Notes under the pieces: generated by a model | Database searches by the model: none | What the model saw: the letters and a program-made list of their open reading frames with translations, nothing else | Told to the model about the DNA's origin: nothing | Made by a program: the position numbers and the translations under genes | Part shown: one piece after another, positions 1 through 8,023 of the stretch | Numbering within the stretch: position 1 is the stretch's first letter | How the letters are laid out: each line of letters opens with the position of its first letter | From: GCA-002708315 sp964460905 | GTDB taxonomy: Bacteria > Bacteroidota > Bacteroidia > Bacteroidales > F082 | Direction: 5' to 3' | Assembly (NCBI GenBank): GCA_964460905.1 | Contig: CAYWRM010000003.1 | Coordinates: 119,260-183,259, forward strand | Length of the DNA stretch: 64,000 nt

Positions 1-2
1 TT

Positions 3-734
3 CTAAATGGAATGGATATTTCCAAACATCAACCTTTGTTTTGGAACAGGGTAGGGTATTTGGTGGAAGTTCCACATGCATATCCCAATCTTACAGTGAA
101 AGAAAATCTGGAATTAATTTGCCATTTGCGGAGGATTGATAAAAATAAATCTATTGATCCCATCATTGAGCTATTAGATTTAAAGGACTATACTAATCGA
201 CTTTCTAAACAGCTATCGCTGGGAAATAAGCAAAGATTGGGATTAGCAAAGGCACTTATCCATCAACCAGAAATACTTATTCTTGATGAACCCACCAATG
301 GACTGGATCCTGCCGGCATACATGATATTCGGGAATTATTGATCGACTTGTCTCAAAATAAGGGTGTGAGTATTTTGGTTTCCAGTCATATACTGGGTGA
401 GATTTCTCATTTTGCACATCGGATTGGCATTATTCATAAAGGTAGAATGATAGATGAGTTTAATACCAACAATTTAAATGAATTATGCAAAAAACAATTG
501 CTAGTTAATACAGATAATAATGAGCAGGCCATTAAACTATTACATCAAAAAGGATTTTCCGCCGAGATTTCAATGGAAAATGAAATTCTGATACATGAAT
601 CAAAAGTCATATTGAATCCTGAAGGTATAGCCCAGATGATTGTTTCAGAGAATCTTAAACTTAAGAAACTTAATATGGAGGAAGAAAATCTTGAAAGTTA
701 TTTTTTAAGAATTATTAAAGAAAAGGAGGTGTAA
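3..734 (+). CDS. ABC transporter ATP-binding protein (5' end outside window)
   Basis: This is the ATPase subunit of an ABC exporter, of the CcmA/BcrA (drug or bacteriocin export and self-protection) type. The reading frame is open to the left edge, so the N-terminus and Walker A motif lie outside the window; the ATG at position 12 is internal, not the start. Visible motifs are a Q-loop-like stretch (GYLVEVPHAYPNLTVKENL), an ABC signature in the variant form LSLGNKQRLGLAKAL, Walker B with D-loop (ILILDEPTNGLDP) and the switch histidine (LVSSHIL). The last 90 or so residues form the accessory C-terminal region usual for this class. It is followed by its permease one base after its stop, so the two form one exporter operon. 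The substrate cannot be told from sequence. Confidence 0.9.
   Translation, partial: LNGMDISKHQPLFWNRVGYLVEVPHAYPNLTVKENLELICHLRRIDKNKSIDPIIELLDLKDYTNRLSKQLSLGNKQRLGLAKALIHQPEILILDEPTNGLDPAGIHDIRELLIDLSQNKGVSILVSSHILGEISHFAHRIGIIHKGRMIDEFNTNNLNELCKKQLLVNTDNNEQAIKLLHQKGFSAEISMENEILIHESKVILNPEGIAQMIVSENLKLKKLNMEEENLESYFLRIIKEKEV
725..729 (+). promoter_or_regulatory. Strong Shine-Dalgarno sequence before the ABC permease
   Basis: GGAGG lies inside AAAAGGAGGTG, six bases before the ATG at 736 and overlapping the end of the ATPase gene. Bacteroidota genes rarely use such a consensus site, so it stands out against the other starts in this window. Confidence 0.6.
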
Positions 735-735
735 T

Positions 736-1515
736 ATGAGACAGATAGTACTTGCAATAAGAGCAGAGAGAATGAAACTCCGCAGATCAAAAATTTTATT
801 GGTCACTTTTGGCTTATTCGTTTTCATTCCTTTGTTGATAGGTTTGATGATGTATGTGGCACAGCACCCGGAGATGTCAGCTAAGCTGGGCTTGGTAGGA
901 GCAAAGGCACAGTTTTTTTCGGAAAATTCTTGGAAGGGTTATTTGGAAATAATCAATCAGCTGATTGCTGTACTAGGAGTGATTGGATTTGGATTTATAA
1001 CGAGCTGGGTTTTTGGACGAGAATACATTGAACATACTTTAACAGATATACTTGCACTTCCTGTTTCACGCTCATCCATTGTTTTAGCTAAATATTTAGT
1101 TGTATTATTTTGGTGCTTGGGCTTGGCCATCACCTTGTTTTTAGTGGCAAGTATAATGGGGTTATTGATGCATATTCCAGGTTGGAATTTATCAGTGTTT
1201 CTCAATTTTGCATCTAACTATTTTCTCACAACTATATTTACTATATTACTTAGTACTGTTGTAGGATTTATTGTTAGTTTTTCAAAAAGCATAGTAGCTC
1301 CACTGGGTTTTGTTTTATTAATGGTAATCATGGCTCAATTTACTGCATTGTTAGGTTGGGGATCCTATTTTCCATGGTCAATACCCGGTGTATTCACAGT
1401 CTCAAATTCGGTAGAAGGTATGCAGTTGTTCCCTGTCAGCTATCTCATACTATTCTTAACCTTTTTGCTTGGTCTCTTTTCAACTTATGCATATTGGAAG
1501 TATGCAGATCATTGA
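736..1515 (+). CDS. ABC-2 type transporter permease
   Basis: The 259-aa protein is the membrane subunit that pairs with the ATPase just upstream. It has about six hydrophobic segments (near residues 20-40, 72-95, 115-145, 155-180, 185-205 and 230-252) with a short basic N-terminus (MRQIVLAIRAERMKLRRSK), the layout of BcrB/ABC2_membrane_4-type permeases that handle peptide antibiotics or lantibiotics. The start at 736 is set by the GGAGG six bases before it. No partner gene for peptide synthesis or a two-component sensor is visible, so a self-immunity role is only a possibility. Confidence 0.85.
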   Translation: MRQIVLAIRAERMKLRRSKILLVTFGLFVFIPLLIGLMMYVAQHPEMSAKLGLVGAKAQFFSENSWKGYLEIINQLIAVLGVIGFGFITSWVFGREYIEHTLTDILALPVSRSSIVLAKYLVVLFWCLGLAITLFLVASIMGLLMHIPGWNLSVFLNFASNYFLTTIFTILLSTVVGFIVSFSKSIVAPLGFVLLMVIMAQFTALLGWGSYFPWSIPGVFTVSNSVEGMQLFPVSYLILFLTFLLGLFSTYAYWKYADH

Positions 1516-1596
1516 AGGATGAAATAATGAACAATGTCTGCTAAGCTTTATGTCTGTCTTGTCAGCCAAGCCGGCCTTACATCTGACTTTTATAAT

Positions 1597-1782
1597 TTAA
1601 CTATATTTTAAGTTATATTTCGTTGAAATTTCTGCTTTTTCAGTATCATCCATATCTTTCATATATCCTTTCCATCCAGGACAGAAATTAATATGCCATC
1701 GCCAAAATCTGCCAATTAAAGATTTAGGTTTCTCATCATATTTCCTTCGTAAAGGACATTCTTCGCAATTGTGTTTTTTCAT
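1597..1782 (-). CDS. Small Cys-containing protein of unknown function
   Basis: The 61-aa product has a CxxC pair at residues 6 and 9, a third Cys at 34, and a Trp/Arg-rich middle (GRFWRWH, CPGWKGY). The compact, charged, Cys-bearing sequence looks like a conserved small protein of anaerobic or facultative Bacteroidota, but I cannot name a function. It lies downstream of the Bfd-like and ferredoxin reductase genes on the same strand, separated by about 200 bases that contain a broken reading frame. A metal-binding or redox-linked role is inference only. Confidence 0.65.
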   Translation of the reverse strand: MKKHNCEECPLRRKYDEKPKSLIGRFWRWHINFCPGWKGYMKDMDDTEKAEISTKYNLKYS

Positions 1783-1798
1783 AGCCTCTTTATTAAAA

Positions 1799-1984
1799 TC
1801 AGGTCAATTTACTATTTTTCTTTTGAATGGCAAATGACTCTACTGCCTATTCTATAAACTCATCCTTATTCTCAAATATATCAGGAGGAACATTAAAAAA
1901 AGACAATACCATTTTTTGATTTTGAAAAAGTACTAATGGTGAGGATCCCTCCTCTAAATATTTGTTTTTATTACTATCATCCAC
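1799..1984 (-). pseudogene. Short reading frame interrupted by an in-frame TAG
   Basis: Between the Bfd-like gene and the small Cys protein, one minus-strand frame reads from a GTG at 1984 for 45 residues (including SSPLVLFQNQKMVLSFF and NVPPDIFENKDEFIE) to a TAG at 1847-1849. It then continues in the same frame for 15 protein-like residues to a TGA at 1799-1801. A CAG-to-TAG change would explain the break. I do not recognise the family. It could also be a genuine 45-aa protein starting at GTG, or chance. Confidence 0.35.
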
Positions 1985-1986
1985 CT

Positions 1987-2169
1987 TTAGATACCGTTTA
2001 CTTCTTTAAGGATATCTTCAATATCATCATGGCAGCTGCCACAAACTGTACTTGCTTCCGTTTCTTCACCCACTTCGTCAACTGTTTTCAGGTTACCTGT
2101 TTTTATAGCCTCAATAATTTCTCCTTTTGTAATTTGCATACAGTTGCATACTATTTCATCATTATCCAT
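1987..2169 (-). CDS. Bfd-like [2Fe-2S]-binding protein
   Basis: The 60-aa protein is a stand-alone BFD-type [2Fe-2S] domain. Cys8 and Cys10 form CxC and Cys43 and Cys46 form CxxC, the four cluster ligands of the family. Such proteins donate electrons, for example to bacterioferritin for iron release, or serve as small ferredoxins. It follows the ferredoxin-NADP reductase gene by about 34 bases on the same strand, so reductase and acceptor are probably co-expressed. No bacterioferritin gene is visible nearby. Confidence 0.85.
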   Translation of the reverse strand: MDNDEIVCNCMQITKGEIIEAIKTGNLKTVDEVGEETEASTVCGSCHDDIEDILKEVNGI

Positions 2170-2203
2170 TTTATTAGATTTAGATATTAATTTTCTCCAT
2201 CAA

Positions 2204-3019
2204 TTAAAATTCTTCAGCATGAATTTGCCCCGGCTCCCTCTTTTTGTGATCTTTAAATCCATCAATATATAATAGCTCCTTCATGCCATCAACCATTCTT
2301 GGATTTCCACATAAAAATACATCTGTGTTTTCAGGTAAGGGTTTGAAACCAATTGTATTATCAACTAGCCCTGATTCCCATATATCACCTATAAACCTTG
2401 TATCGCCAACCCAACCCGAAGGTTCTTTATCGGGTTCAGTAATTGTTGGGTGATAGTAGAAATTGTCAAACATACTAGCTAATAATTTCAACTCAGAAGA
2501 ATATCCTAAATCCCAGCTATTTGCTGCGCCATGTAATACCAAAATTTTACCGGTGCGTTTTAAAGCATTTGATCGCAGCATGCTCATGTAAGGTGCAACT
2601 CCGGTTCCTGTTGCAACTAATATAATATTTCTATCCTCTGGAATTTGGTCAAGAGTAAACATCCCTACAGCTTTTTTACCCATCCAAATTCTGTCTCCTA
2701 TCTCTAAATTAAAGATTCTTGGTGTTAATTGCCCTGAGTGAACTAATGTTATGTAAAACTCTATGGCATCTTCAGTTGAAGAAGAAGCAATTGAGTATGC
2801 ACGCCTTATTAACTTGTCAGCTTTTGGTGGCTCAAATTCATCTGTTGCTGCAGTGCAACGTGATGCATCGGGTGCTAATCCTAAAGCAACAAATTGGCCA
2901 GCCTTAAAATCAGGTAACTTCCACCCATCAGGCTTAACCTTTATTATTTTCATAATTGGTGATACTTGCACTGATTGGGTGATTACACAGTTTAATTGAT
3001 CTTTAAGATTTTCGCTCAT
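2204..3019 (-). CDS. fpr: Ferredoxin--NADP reductase
   Basis: The 271-aa flavoprotein moves electrons between NADPH and ferredoxin or flavodoxin. The FAD-binding motif RAYSIASS is at residues 73-80, the NADP-binding GTGVAPYMSM at 138-147, and a CGNPRM motif follows near residue 237; this order is that of bacterial Fpr-type reductases. It heads a small operon with the Bfd-like [2Fe-2S] protein. A TAnnTTTG-like -7 box lies 22-29 bases before the start. The length is slightly longer than E. coli Fpr (248 aa). Confidence 0.9.
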   Translation of the reverse strand: MSENLKDQLNCVITQSVQVSPIMKIIKVKPDGWKLPDFKAGQFVALGLAPDASRCTAATDEFEPPKADKLIRRAYSIASSSTEDAIEFYITLVHSGQLTPRIFNLEIGDRIWMGKKAVGMFTLDQIPEDRNIILVATGTGVAPYMSMLRSNALKRTGKILVLHGAANSWDLGYSSELKLLASMFDNFYYHPTITEPDKEPSGWVGDTRFIGDIWESGLVDNTIGFKPLPENTDVFLCGNPRMVDGMKELLYIDGFKDHKKREPGQIHAEEF

Positions 3020-3040
3020 TATTGTAATAATTTAGAGGTG

Positions 3041-3048
3041 CAAAAATA
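3041..3048 (-). promoter_or_regulatory. Candidate -7 box upstream of ferredoxin-NADP reductase
   Basis: On the minus strand this reads TATTTTTG, a match to the Bacteroidota -7 consensus TAnnTTTG, 22 bases before the ATG at 3019. No clear -33 TTTG is seen at the usual distance. Confidence 0.45.
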
Positions 3049-3122
3049 CAAATATCAACAACTCGTAAAAATAAAAATAAAGGATAATTCCGGAAAATAA
3101 ATTTAGATATGCAATGATATGT

Positions 3123-3794
3123 TTAGAAATTTAAACCTGCAGTTAGATTAAACCCCGGCATGGACACTTTATCACCAACTGTATTTGCGGGATTCCAATA
3201 ATCGCCATTACCATTTTTCAGTTTTAAACTGCCAATTTCATACTCAAACCCAAGCATAAGTATAGAAACTCTTACATTTATACCAAATGAGTACATCATT
3301 TGTACATAGCCTAAATGTGCTTCAATTGAGCCATCACTAATATCTTGTTGATTGTAATATACACCTCCAACCCAAACAGGGTTAATCTTTGCAAAAATGT
3401 CAAATGCTAATGCTTTAGCCGGTGAATATGTAAATGATGGGCCAATTTTTGAACCAACAAATAAATTATATATATTATCGCCTCCATTGAGATTGAATAC
3501 CTGCGCCTTTAAGGAGAGAAAATCAGCGTTGATACCAAACCTTAATCCCGGGCCTATGTTTATTCCGTTAAGCATGTATATTTTCCCAATCTCAAAGTTA
3601 GCGCCAATCTTTGATTTTGCGTTAAGTTCACTTTTTAATGCGTTAGCATTTTTAAACCCATAATATGTCCATAGAGGAGTTGAATAACCCACTCTAATAT
3701 AGAATTTATTCTTTAAATCACCCGATTCATAATCTTGTGAGTATACAGATACAGAGATTATTACAACTAAAAATAAAAGAATGGACTTTTTCAT
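3123..3794 (-). CDS. Secreted outer-membrane beta-barrel-like protein
   Basis: The 223-aa protein has a clear signal peptide (MKKSILLFLVVIISVSVYSQ). It then shows alternating hydrophobic/polar strands with aromatic girdle residues (RVGYSTPLWTYYGF, VGGVYYNQQD, YVQMMYSFGINVRV) and ends in Phe (FNLTAGLNF), as outer-membrane barrels do. This is typical of the PorT-like/outer-membrane-protein beta-barrel families of Bacteroidota, of which many members have no known role. It is flanked by the terminator of the ribosomal operon and stands as a single gene. Confidence 0.7.
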   Translation of the reverse strand: MKKSILLFLVVIISVSVYSQDYESGDLKNKFYIRVGYSTPLWTYYGFKNANALKSELNAKSKIGANFEIGKIYMLNGINIGPGLRFGINADFLSLKAQVFNLNGGDNIYNLFVGSKIGPSFTYSPAKALAFDIFAKINPVWVGGVYYNQQDISDGSIEAHLGYVQMMYSFGINVRVSILMLGFEYEIGSLKLKNGNGDYWNPANTVGDKVSMPGFNLTAGLNF

Positions 3795-3874
3795 TTTTCT
3801 TAGGTTTAAATTATAAATAAGAATCCGGCAACTTACTGTCTAATTGTATTCTGCTAAATTATAAAAAAAATAGC

Positions 3875-3911
3875 AAAAAAAAAGCCGACTCAACTGAATC
3901 GGCTTTTTTTT
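3875..3911 (-). terminator. Rho-independent terminator after tsf
   Basis: GCCGA and TCGGC, extended by A-run/T-run pairing, flank a 10-base loop (CTCAACTGAA). On the minus strand a T tract follows the stem. It ends the rplM-rpsI-rpsB-tsf transcript; the stem could also act on plus-strand transcripts. Confidence 0.85.
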
Positions 3912-3927
3912 GCAATAAAATGTTTCT

Positions 3928-4755
3928 TTATGCAAGAGCTAATCTTTTAAAATCGGTAACGGTTAATTCGTTTTCAACGTCATTTAAATACTGACTAACG
4001 TTTTTCTTGCTATCTTTAATAAATGTCTGATTTAACAAAGTATTTTCTTTGTAAAATTTGTTAAGTTTTCCCATAGCAATTTTTTCAAGCAAAGCTTCTG
4101 GTTTGCCTTCCTGGCGAGCCTGATCCATTCCAATTTCAATTTCACGTTTAACCATCTCGTCACTTACACTGTCTTTATCTAAAGCAACTGGATCCATGGC
4201 TGCAATTTGCATAACAACGTCTTTTCCGGCATTGTTAAGTGCATCACCTGATTTGTTAAGACCAGCAATGGTTGCAATACGGTTGCCTGGGTGGATATAT
4301 GCATATGTGCTTTCAGCTTCAACAACTACAAAACGACCTAATTGAATTTTTTCACCTATTAGACCAGTCTGGTCAGTTATTGATTGATCAACGGTACGAT
4401 CACCTAATTGCAGTGCTTTTAGTTCATCAGTATTTTTAGCTTTATTTGCAACAGCAATATCTAAAATACTTTGGGTATATGCAATAAAATCAGCATTTTT
4501 TGCAACAAAATCAGTTTCACAATTTATCATAACTGCGGCTGCATATTGTTTATCATCACTAACTTTTGAAAGTACTACACCTTCAGCAGCATCACGATCA
4601 GCACGTTTAGCGGCAACTTTTTGACCTTTCTTTCTGAGTACGTCAATGGCTTTTTCCATGTCGCCTTCAGTTTCAACGAGTGCATTTTTGCAGTCCATCA
4701 TACCGGCACCGGTATTTTTTCTTAGTTCGTTTACCTGTTGGGCAGTTATCTTCAT
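3928..4755 (-). CDS. tsf: Elongation factor Ts
   Basis: EF-Ts (275 aa) is the nucleotide exchange factor that recycles EF-Tu. The N-terminal UBA-like segment is clear (VNELRKNTGAGMMDCKNAL, residues 8-26), followed by the core with NCETDFVAKN and the HPGNRIATIAGL stretch. The length is normal. It lies 26 bases after rpsB, the conserved rpsB-tsf order, and is followed by a strong terminator. Confidence 0.98.
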   Translation of the reverse strand: MKITAQQVNELRKNTGAGMMDCKNALVETEGDMEKAIDVLRKKGQKVAAKRADRDAAEGVVLSKVSDDKQYAAAVMINCETDFVAKNADFIAYTQSILDIAVANKAKNTDELKALQLGDRTVDQSITDQTGLIGEKIQLGRFVVVEAESTYAYIHPGNRIATIAGLNKSGDALNNAGKDVVMQIAAMDPVALDKDSVSDEMVKREIEIGMDQARQEGKPEALLEKIAMGKLNKFYKENTLLNQTFIKDSKKNVSQYLNDVENELTVTDFKRLALA

Positions 4756-4781
4756 TTTTTTATCTTTATATACATTACCAA

Positions 4782-5657
4782 TTAATTCTTTTTGGAAATA
4801 GTTTTTCTTTTGCGTTTAGGTTTACCTTCTGGTGTTGGAGTGGTTCCTTTTTCTGCTGACTTATCAGCTGCATCTTCAGCTATTTCAATTGCTTCAGATT
4901 TGGATTTAATATCTAGTTCTTCAACTTTTGCAGAAGCTTCATCTTTCACATCTTGTTTTTCTTTAGCCATCTTGCGTTCGCCTAAGCCTTCACCAATAGC
5001 CTGTACCATTGTGTTAACAATAAGGTGAATTGATTTTGAAGCATCATCATTTGCAGGAATTGCAAAATCAATTAAAGTAGGGTCGGTATTTGTATCTACC
5101 ATTGCAAAAATAGGGATATTCAATTTTCTTGCTTCAGCAACAGCAATCTTTTCTTTGTTAATATCAACAATAAAAAGTGCTGCGGGAATACGACTCATAT
5201 CTGAAATACTACCAAGGTTTTTTTCAAGCTTAGCACGTTCACGTGTAATTTGGAGTCTTTCTCTTTTAGATAGGTTCTCCCATGAACTAGTAGATGCCAT
5301 TTTATCGATGTTATCCATTTTTCGCACGGCTTTGCGTATTGTTGCAAAGTTTGTAAGCATTCCACCAGGCCAGCGTTCAGTAACGTAAGGCATATTTACC
5401 TTTTTTACTAAATCAGCTACTAAGTATTTAGCCTGTTTTTTTGTAGCTACAAATAATATTCTGCGACCCGATTTTGCTATTTGCTTAATAGCATTCTGGG
5501 CTTCTTCAAGTTTAGCCTGTGTTTTATACAGGTCAATAATGTGAATGCCATTACGTTCCATAAAAATATATGGAGCCATATTTGGATTCCACTTTCTTCG
5601 CAAATGACCAAAATGTACACCTGCGTCAAGCATTTCGTCAAAACTAACTTTTGCCAT
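4782..5657 (-). CDS. rpsB: 30S ribosomal protein S2
   Basis: S2 (291 aa) is a structural protein of the small subunit, starting with the conserved DEMLDAGVHFGH and containing RRKWNPNMAPYIF and PGGMLTNF. The conserved core ends near residue 235. About 55 extra residues follow, rich in Lys, Glu and Ala and ending in KPKRKRKTISKKN, longer than E. coli S2 (241 aa). The tail looks disordered and basic at its end, as seen in other Bacteroidota S2 proteins. It is co-transcribed with rpsI upstream and tsf downstream. Confidence 0.97.
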   Translation of the reverse strand: MAKVSFDEMLDAGVHFGHLRRKWNPNMAPYIFMERNGIHIIDLYKTQAKLEEAQNAIKQIAKSGRRILFVATKKQAKYLVADLVKKVNMPYVTERWPGGMLTNFATIRKAVRKMDNIDKMASTSSWENLSKRERLQITRERAKLEKNLGSISDMSRIPAALFIVDINKEKIAVAEARKLNIPIFAMVDTNTDPTLIDFAIPANDDASKSIHLIVNTMVQAIGEGLGERKMAKEKQDVKDEASAKVEELDIKSKSEAIEIAEDAADKSAEKGTTPTPEGKPKRKRKTISKKN

Positions 5658-5764
5658 CTTAATTTTTTTAATTTGTTTACATTCTCTTTTTCAATTACTG
5701 AATAGCTCCAATAAAGGAGGTTACAGTAATTTGGATACTAAACTCTTTCCAATGTATGTGAAAA

Positions 5765-6151
5765 CTATCGTTTACTGAACTGGAATTTCTTACGAGCCTT
5801 AGGTTGTCCTGGTTTTTTACGCTCAACCATTCGTGGATCTCTCTTCATTAATCCTTTTGCTTTAAGTACGGGACGGTATTCAGGGTCAATCTGAACAAGT
5901 GCGCGGGAAATCCCTAAACGCAATGCTTCTGCCTGACCAGCATAACCTCCACCTTTAAGATTAACTTTTATGTTGTATTTGCCTATATTTTCGGTAAGAT
6001 GAAGAGGCTGTTCAACAACATAATGTAGGATTGCAGTTGGAAAATAATCTTTATAATCACGATTATTAATAGTGATTTTTCCATCTCCATCCTGAAGATA
6101 AACCCTGGCTACAGCAGTTTTTCTTCTGCCTAATGCATTAACTACTTCCAT
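5765..6151 (-). CDS. rpsI: 30S ribosomal protein S9
   Basis: S9 (128 aa) carries the typical start VVNALGRRKTAVARVYL, the central GGGYAGQAEALRLGISRAL, and the basic C-terminal tail ending QFSKR that reaches the P-site tRNA. It lies six bases after rplM, the conserved rplM-rpsI pair. About 100 bases separate it from rpsB. Confidence 0.98.
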   Translation of the reverse strand: MEVVNALGRRKTAVARVYLQDGDGKITINNRDYKDYFPTAILHYVVEQPLHLTENIGKYNIKVNLKGGGYAGQAEALRLGISRALVQIDPEYRPVLKAKGLMKRDPRMVERKKPGQPKARKKFQFSKR

Positions 6152-6157
6152 GGTATA

Positions 6158-6613
6158 TTATCTAATTGATTTTAAATTGATTTTCTTTGGTTTTTGTGCT
6201 TGCTGTTCGTGTTCGGAACCGGCATACACATATAGGTTGCGAAAAAGATCAGCTCCAAGAATAGTTTTTGGAAGCATACCTTTAATTGCTTTCTCAACCA
6301 TTGCAGTAGGTTTTCTTTCCATTAATTCGCGTGCTGTTAGTGACCTTTGACCACCAGGATATCCACTGTGACGTATATACTCTTTTGCGTCCCATTTGTT
6401 TCCTGTAAGTCTTATCTTATCAGCATTAATGATAATCACATTATCACCACAATCAACGTGTGGTGTGTAGTTTGGTTTGTGTTTTCCACGAAGAATCTTA
6501 GCAGCAGCTGATGCCATTCTTCCCAATATTTCATTTTCAGCATCAATCAACACCCACTCTTTATTTACGGTGTTTGCGTTTGCGCTAACTGTCTTATAAC
6601 TTAATGTATTCAT
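6158..6613 (-). CDS. rplM: 50S ribosomal protein L13
   Basis: L13 (151 aa) has the family hallmarks: WVLIDAENEILGRMAS, the HVDCGDNVIIINADKIRLTGNK region (KPNYTPHVDCGDNV) and RELMERKPTAMVEKAIKGMLP. It is the first gene of the rplM-rpsI-rpsB-tsf operon. A promoter with both Bacteroidota boxes lies 53-84 bases upstream. Confidence 0.98.
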   Translation of the reverse strand: MNTLSYKTVSANANTVNKEWVLIDAENEILGRMASAAAKILRGKHKPNYTPHVDCGDNVIIINADKIRLTGNKWDAKEYIRHSGYPGGQRSLTARELMERKPTAMVEKAIKGMLPKTILGADLFRNLYVYAGSEHEQQAQKPKKINLKSIR

Positions 6614-6665
6614 CTATCTTATTGTTCCTTAAGTAGTTTACTTAATACGCCTTAAAATCGGGCTG

Positions 6666-6697
6666 CAAAAATAGAAACTATTTTCCGAACAACCAAA
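6666..6697 (-). promoter_or_regulatory. Promoter of the ribosomal rplM operon
   Basis: On the minus strand TTTG (6697-6694) is followed after 20 bases by TATTTTTG (6673-6666). This matches the -33 TTTG / -7 TAnnTTTG promoter of Bacteroidota with canonical spacing, 53 bases before the rplM start. Confidence 0.75.
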
Positions 6698-6744
6698 TTT
6701 GTAAACAATTTAATGTGGATAAAATTTAAATTGTTTTAGCAGTG

Positions 6745-7830
6745 CTAATATCTGTATGCAATAGCATTAATATTCATACCGGCGCCAACTGATGAAAATA
6801 AGAGAAGATCTCCTTTATAAAGTTGGTGGTTTCCTTCGCATTTACCCTTACGTACCATGTCAAAAAGTATTGGTATTGTTCCTACTGAACTGTTACCCAA
6901 TTTTTGGATGCTCATTGGTGCGATGTCTTTAGGGACTTTACGTTCTTTATATAATCGATAAAACCGTTTAATAATTTCATCATCCATTTTTGCATTAGCC
7001 TGATGTATTAAAATCTTATTAACATCATTAATTCCGAATCCTGATTTCTCAAGGCAGCTTTTCATGGCTGTAGGTACATTTGTTAGTGCAAACTCATAAA
7101 TCTTATGGCCATGCATTTTTAGGTATCTTATATTTGGATCTGATTCATTTTTATTCCCTTTGCCAAGAAAAAGATAATGTGCTTCATCTTTAGTATATGA
7201 TGCTGACTCAGTTCCGATTATTCCTTCTTCTATTTCACTTTCTACTGCTTCAACAATGCATGCGCCTGCACCATCGGCATAAATCATAGAATCGCGATCA
7301 AATTTATCGATTACTCTTGAAAGGGTTTCTGTTGATATAACTAAACATTTTTTTGCAGCTCCTGCTTTAATGTAAGCTTGTGCCTGTATAATTCCTTGTA
7401 GCCAACCTGGGCATCCAAAAAGTAAATCATAACCTACGCAAAAGGGATTCTCTATTTGAAGATTATGTTTTATTCTACAAGCTAGGCTAGGTACGGCATC
7501 TGTTTGTATAGTCCCTGATATTACATCACCAAAATTATGTGCAACAATAATTTGATCAATATCTTCCGGGTTAACTCCTGCATCTTCAATAGCTAGTTTT
7601 GCTGCAATACTACCCATGTCAGATGCTGTTTGGTTGTCATTAACATACCTTCTTTGCTCGATGCCTGTTATAGCTTTAAACTTTTGAATTATCTCATCAT
7701 TTGGTGCTTCAATTAATTTACCATTGGGATTATAGAATTTATGTTTAGCAAAATGAGTATTTGTAACAATGTTTTCTGGCACATAACTGCCTGTACCTGT
7801 AATCATTACATTTATATGCATGTTTAACAT
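6745..7830 (-). CDS. 3-oxoacyl-ACP synthase III family protein (FabH-like)
   Basis: The 361-aa thiolase-fold enzyme resembles beta-ketoacyl-ACP synthase III. The catalytic triad residues are visible: Cys in LLFGCPGWLQG, His in ILIHQANAKMDD and Asn in KLGNSSVGTIP. FabH starts fatty-acid synthesis by condensing acetyl-CoA with malonyl-ACP. This protein is longer than E. coli FabH (317 aa) and has an insertion near its N-terminus (HKFYNPNGKLIEAPND), as in the extended FabH paralogues of Bacteroidota whose substrates are less certain. An in-frame ATG nine bases downstream (MHINVMITG) is an equally good start. A -7 box lies 22-29 bases upstream. It stands alone. Confidence 0.85.
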   Translation of the reverse strand: MLNMHINVMITGTGSYVPENIVTNTHFAKHKFYNPNGKLIEAPNDEIIQKFKAITGIEQRRYVNDNQTASDMGSIAAKLAIEDAGVNPEDIDQIIVAHNFGDVISGTIQTDAVPSLACRIKHNLQIENPFCVGYDLLFGCPGWLQGIIQAQAYIKAGAAKKCLVISTETLSRVIDKFDRDSMIYADGAGACIVEAVESEIEEGIIGTESASYTKDEAHYLFLGKGNKNESDPNIRYLKMHGHKIYEFALTNVPTAMKSCLEKSGFGINDVNKILIHQANAKMDDEIIKRFYRLYKERKVPKDIAPMSIQKLGNSSVGTIPILFDMVRKGKCEGNHQLYKGDLLLFSSVGAGMNINAIAYRY

Positions 7831-7851
7831 TTTTGGTTAAATAAATAATTG

Positions 7852-7859
7852 CAAAAATA
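7852..7859 (-). promoter_or_regulatory. Candidate -7 box upstream of the FabH-like gene
   Basis: The minus strand reads TATTTTTG here, 22 bases before the ATG. A TTTG (7887-7884) lies 24 bases further upstream, slightly longer than the usual spacing. Confidence 0.5.
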
Positions 7860-7963
7860 GTTTTTTAAACGATTAAGTAAAAACAAATGTAATTTATAAT
7901 TGATGTTATTATGAAATGAGATTTAACCTGGTTAGCATTTTATAATTTAATAGAATATTTAAC

Positions 7964-7971
7964 TACTTTTG
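7964..7971 (+). promoter_or_regulatory. Candidate -7 box upstream of the DUF4290 gene
   Basis: TACTTTTG matches TAnnTTTG and lies 52 bases before the ATG at 8024. No good -33 box is seen. Confidence 0.4.
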
Positions 7972-8023
7972 CAAAATAATTAATTACCTCTATATTTAAA
8001 GGATTCAAATACAATTATAACTA

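Noticed and set aside
3397..3663. Plus-strand frame of 88 codons opposite the beta-barrel gene
   Set aside because: The minus-strand frame has a signal peptide and barrel pattern; the plus-strand product has no family features.
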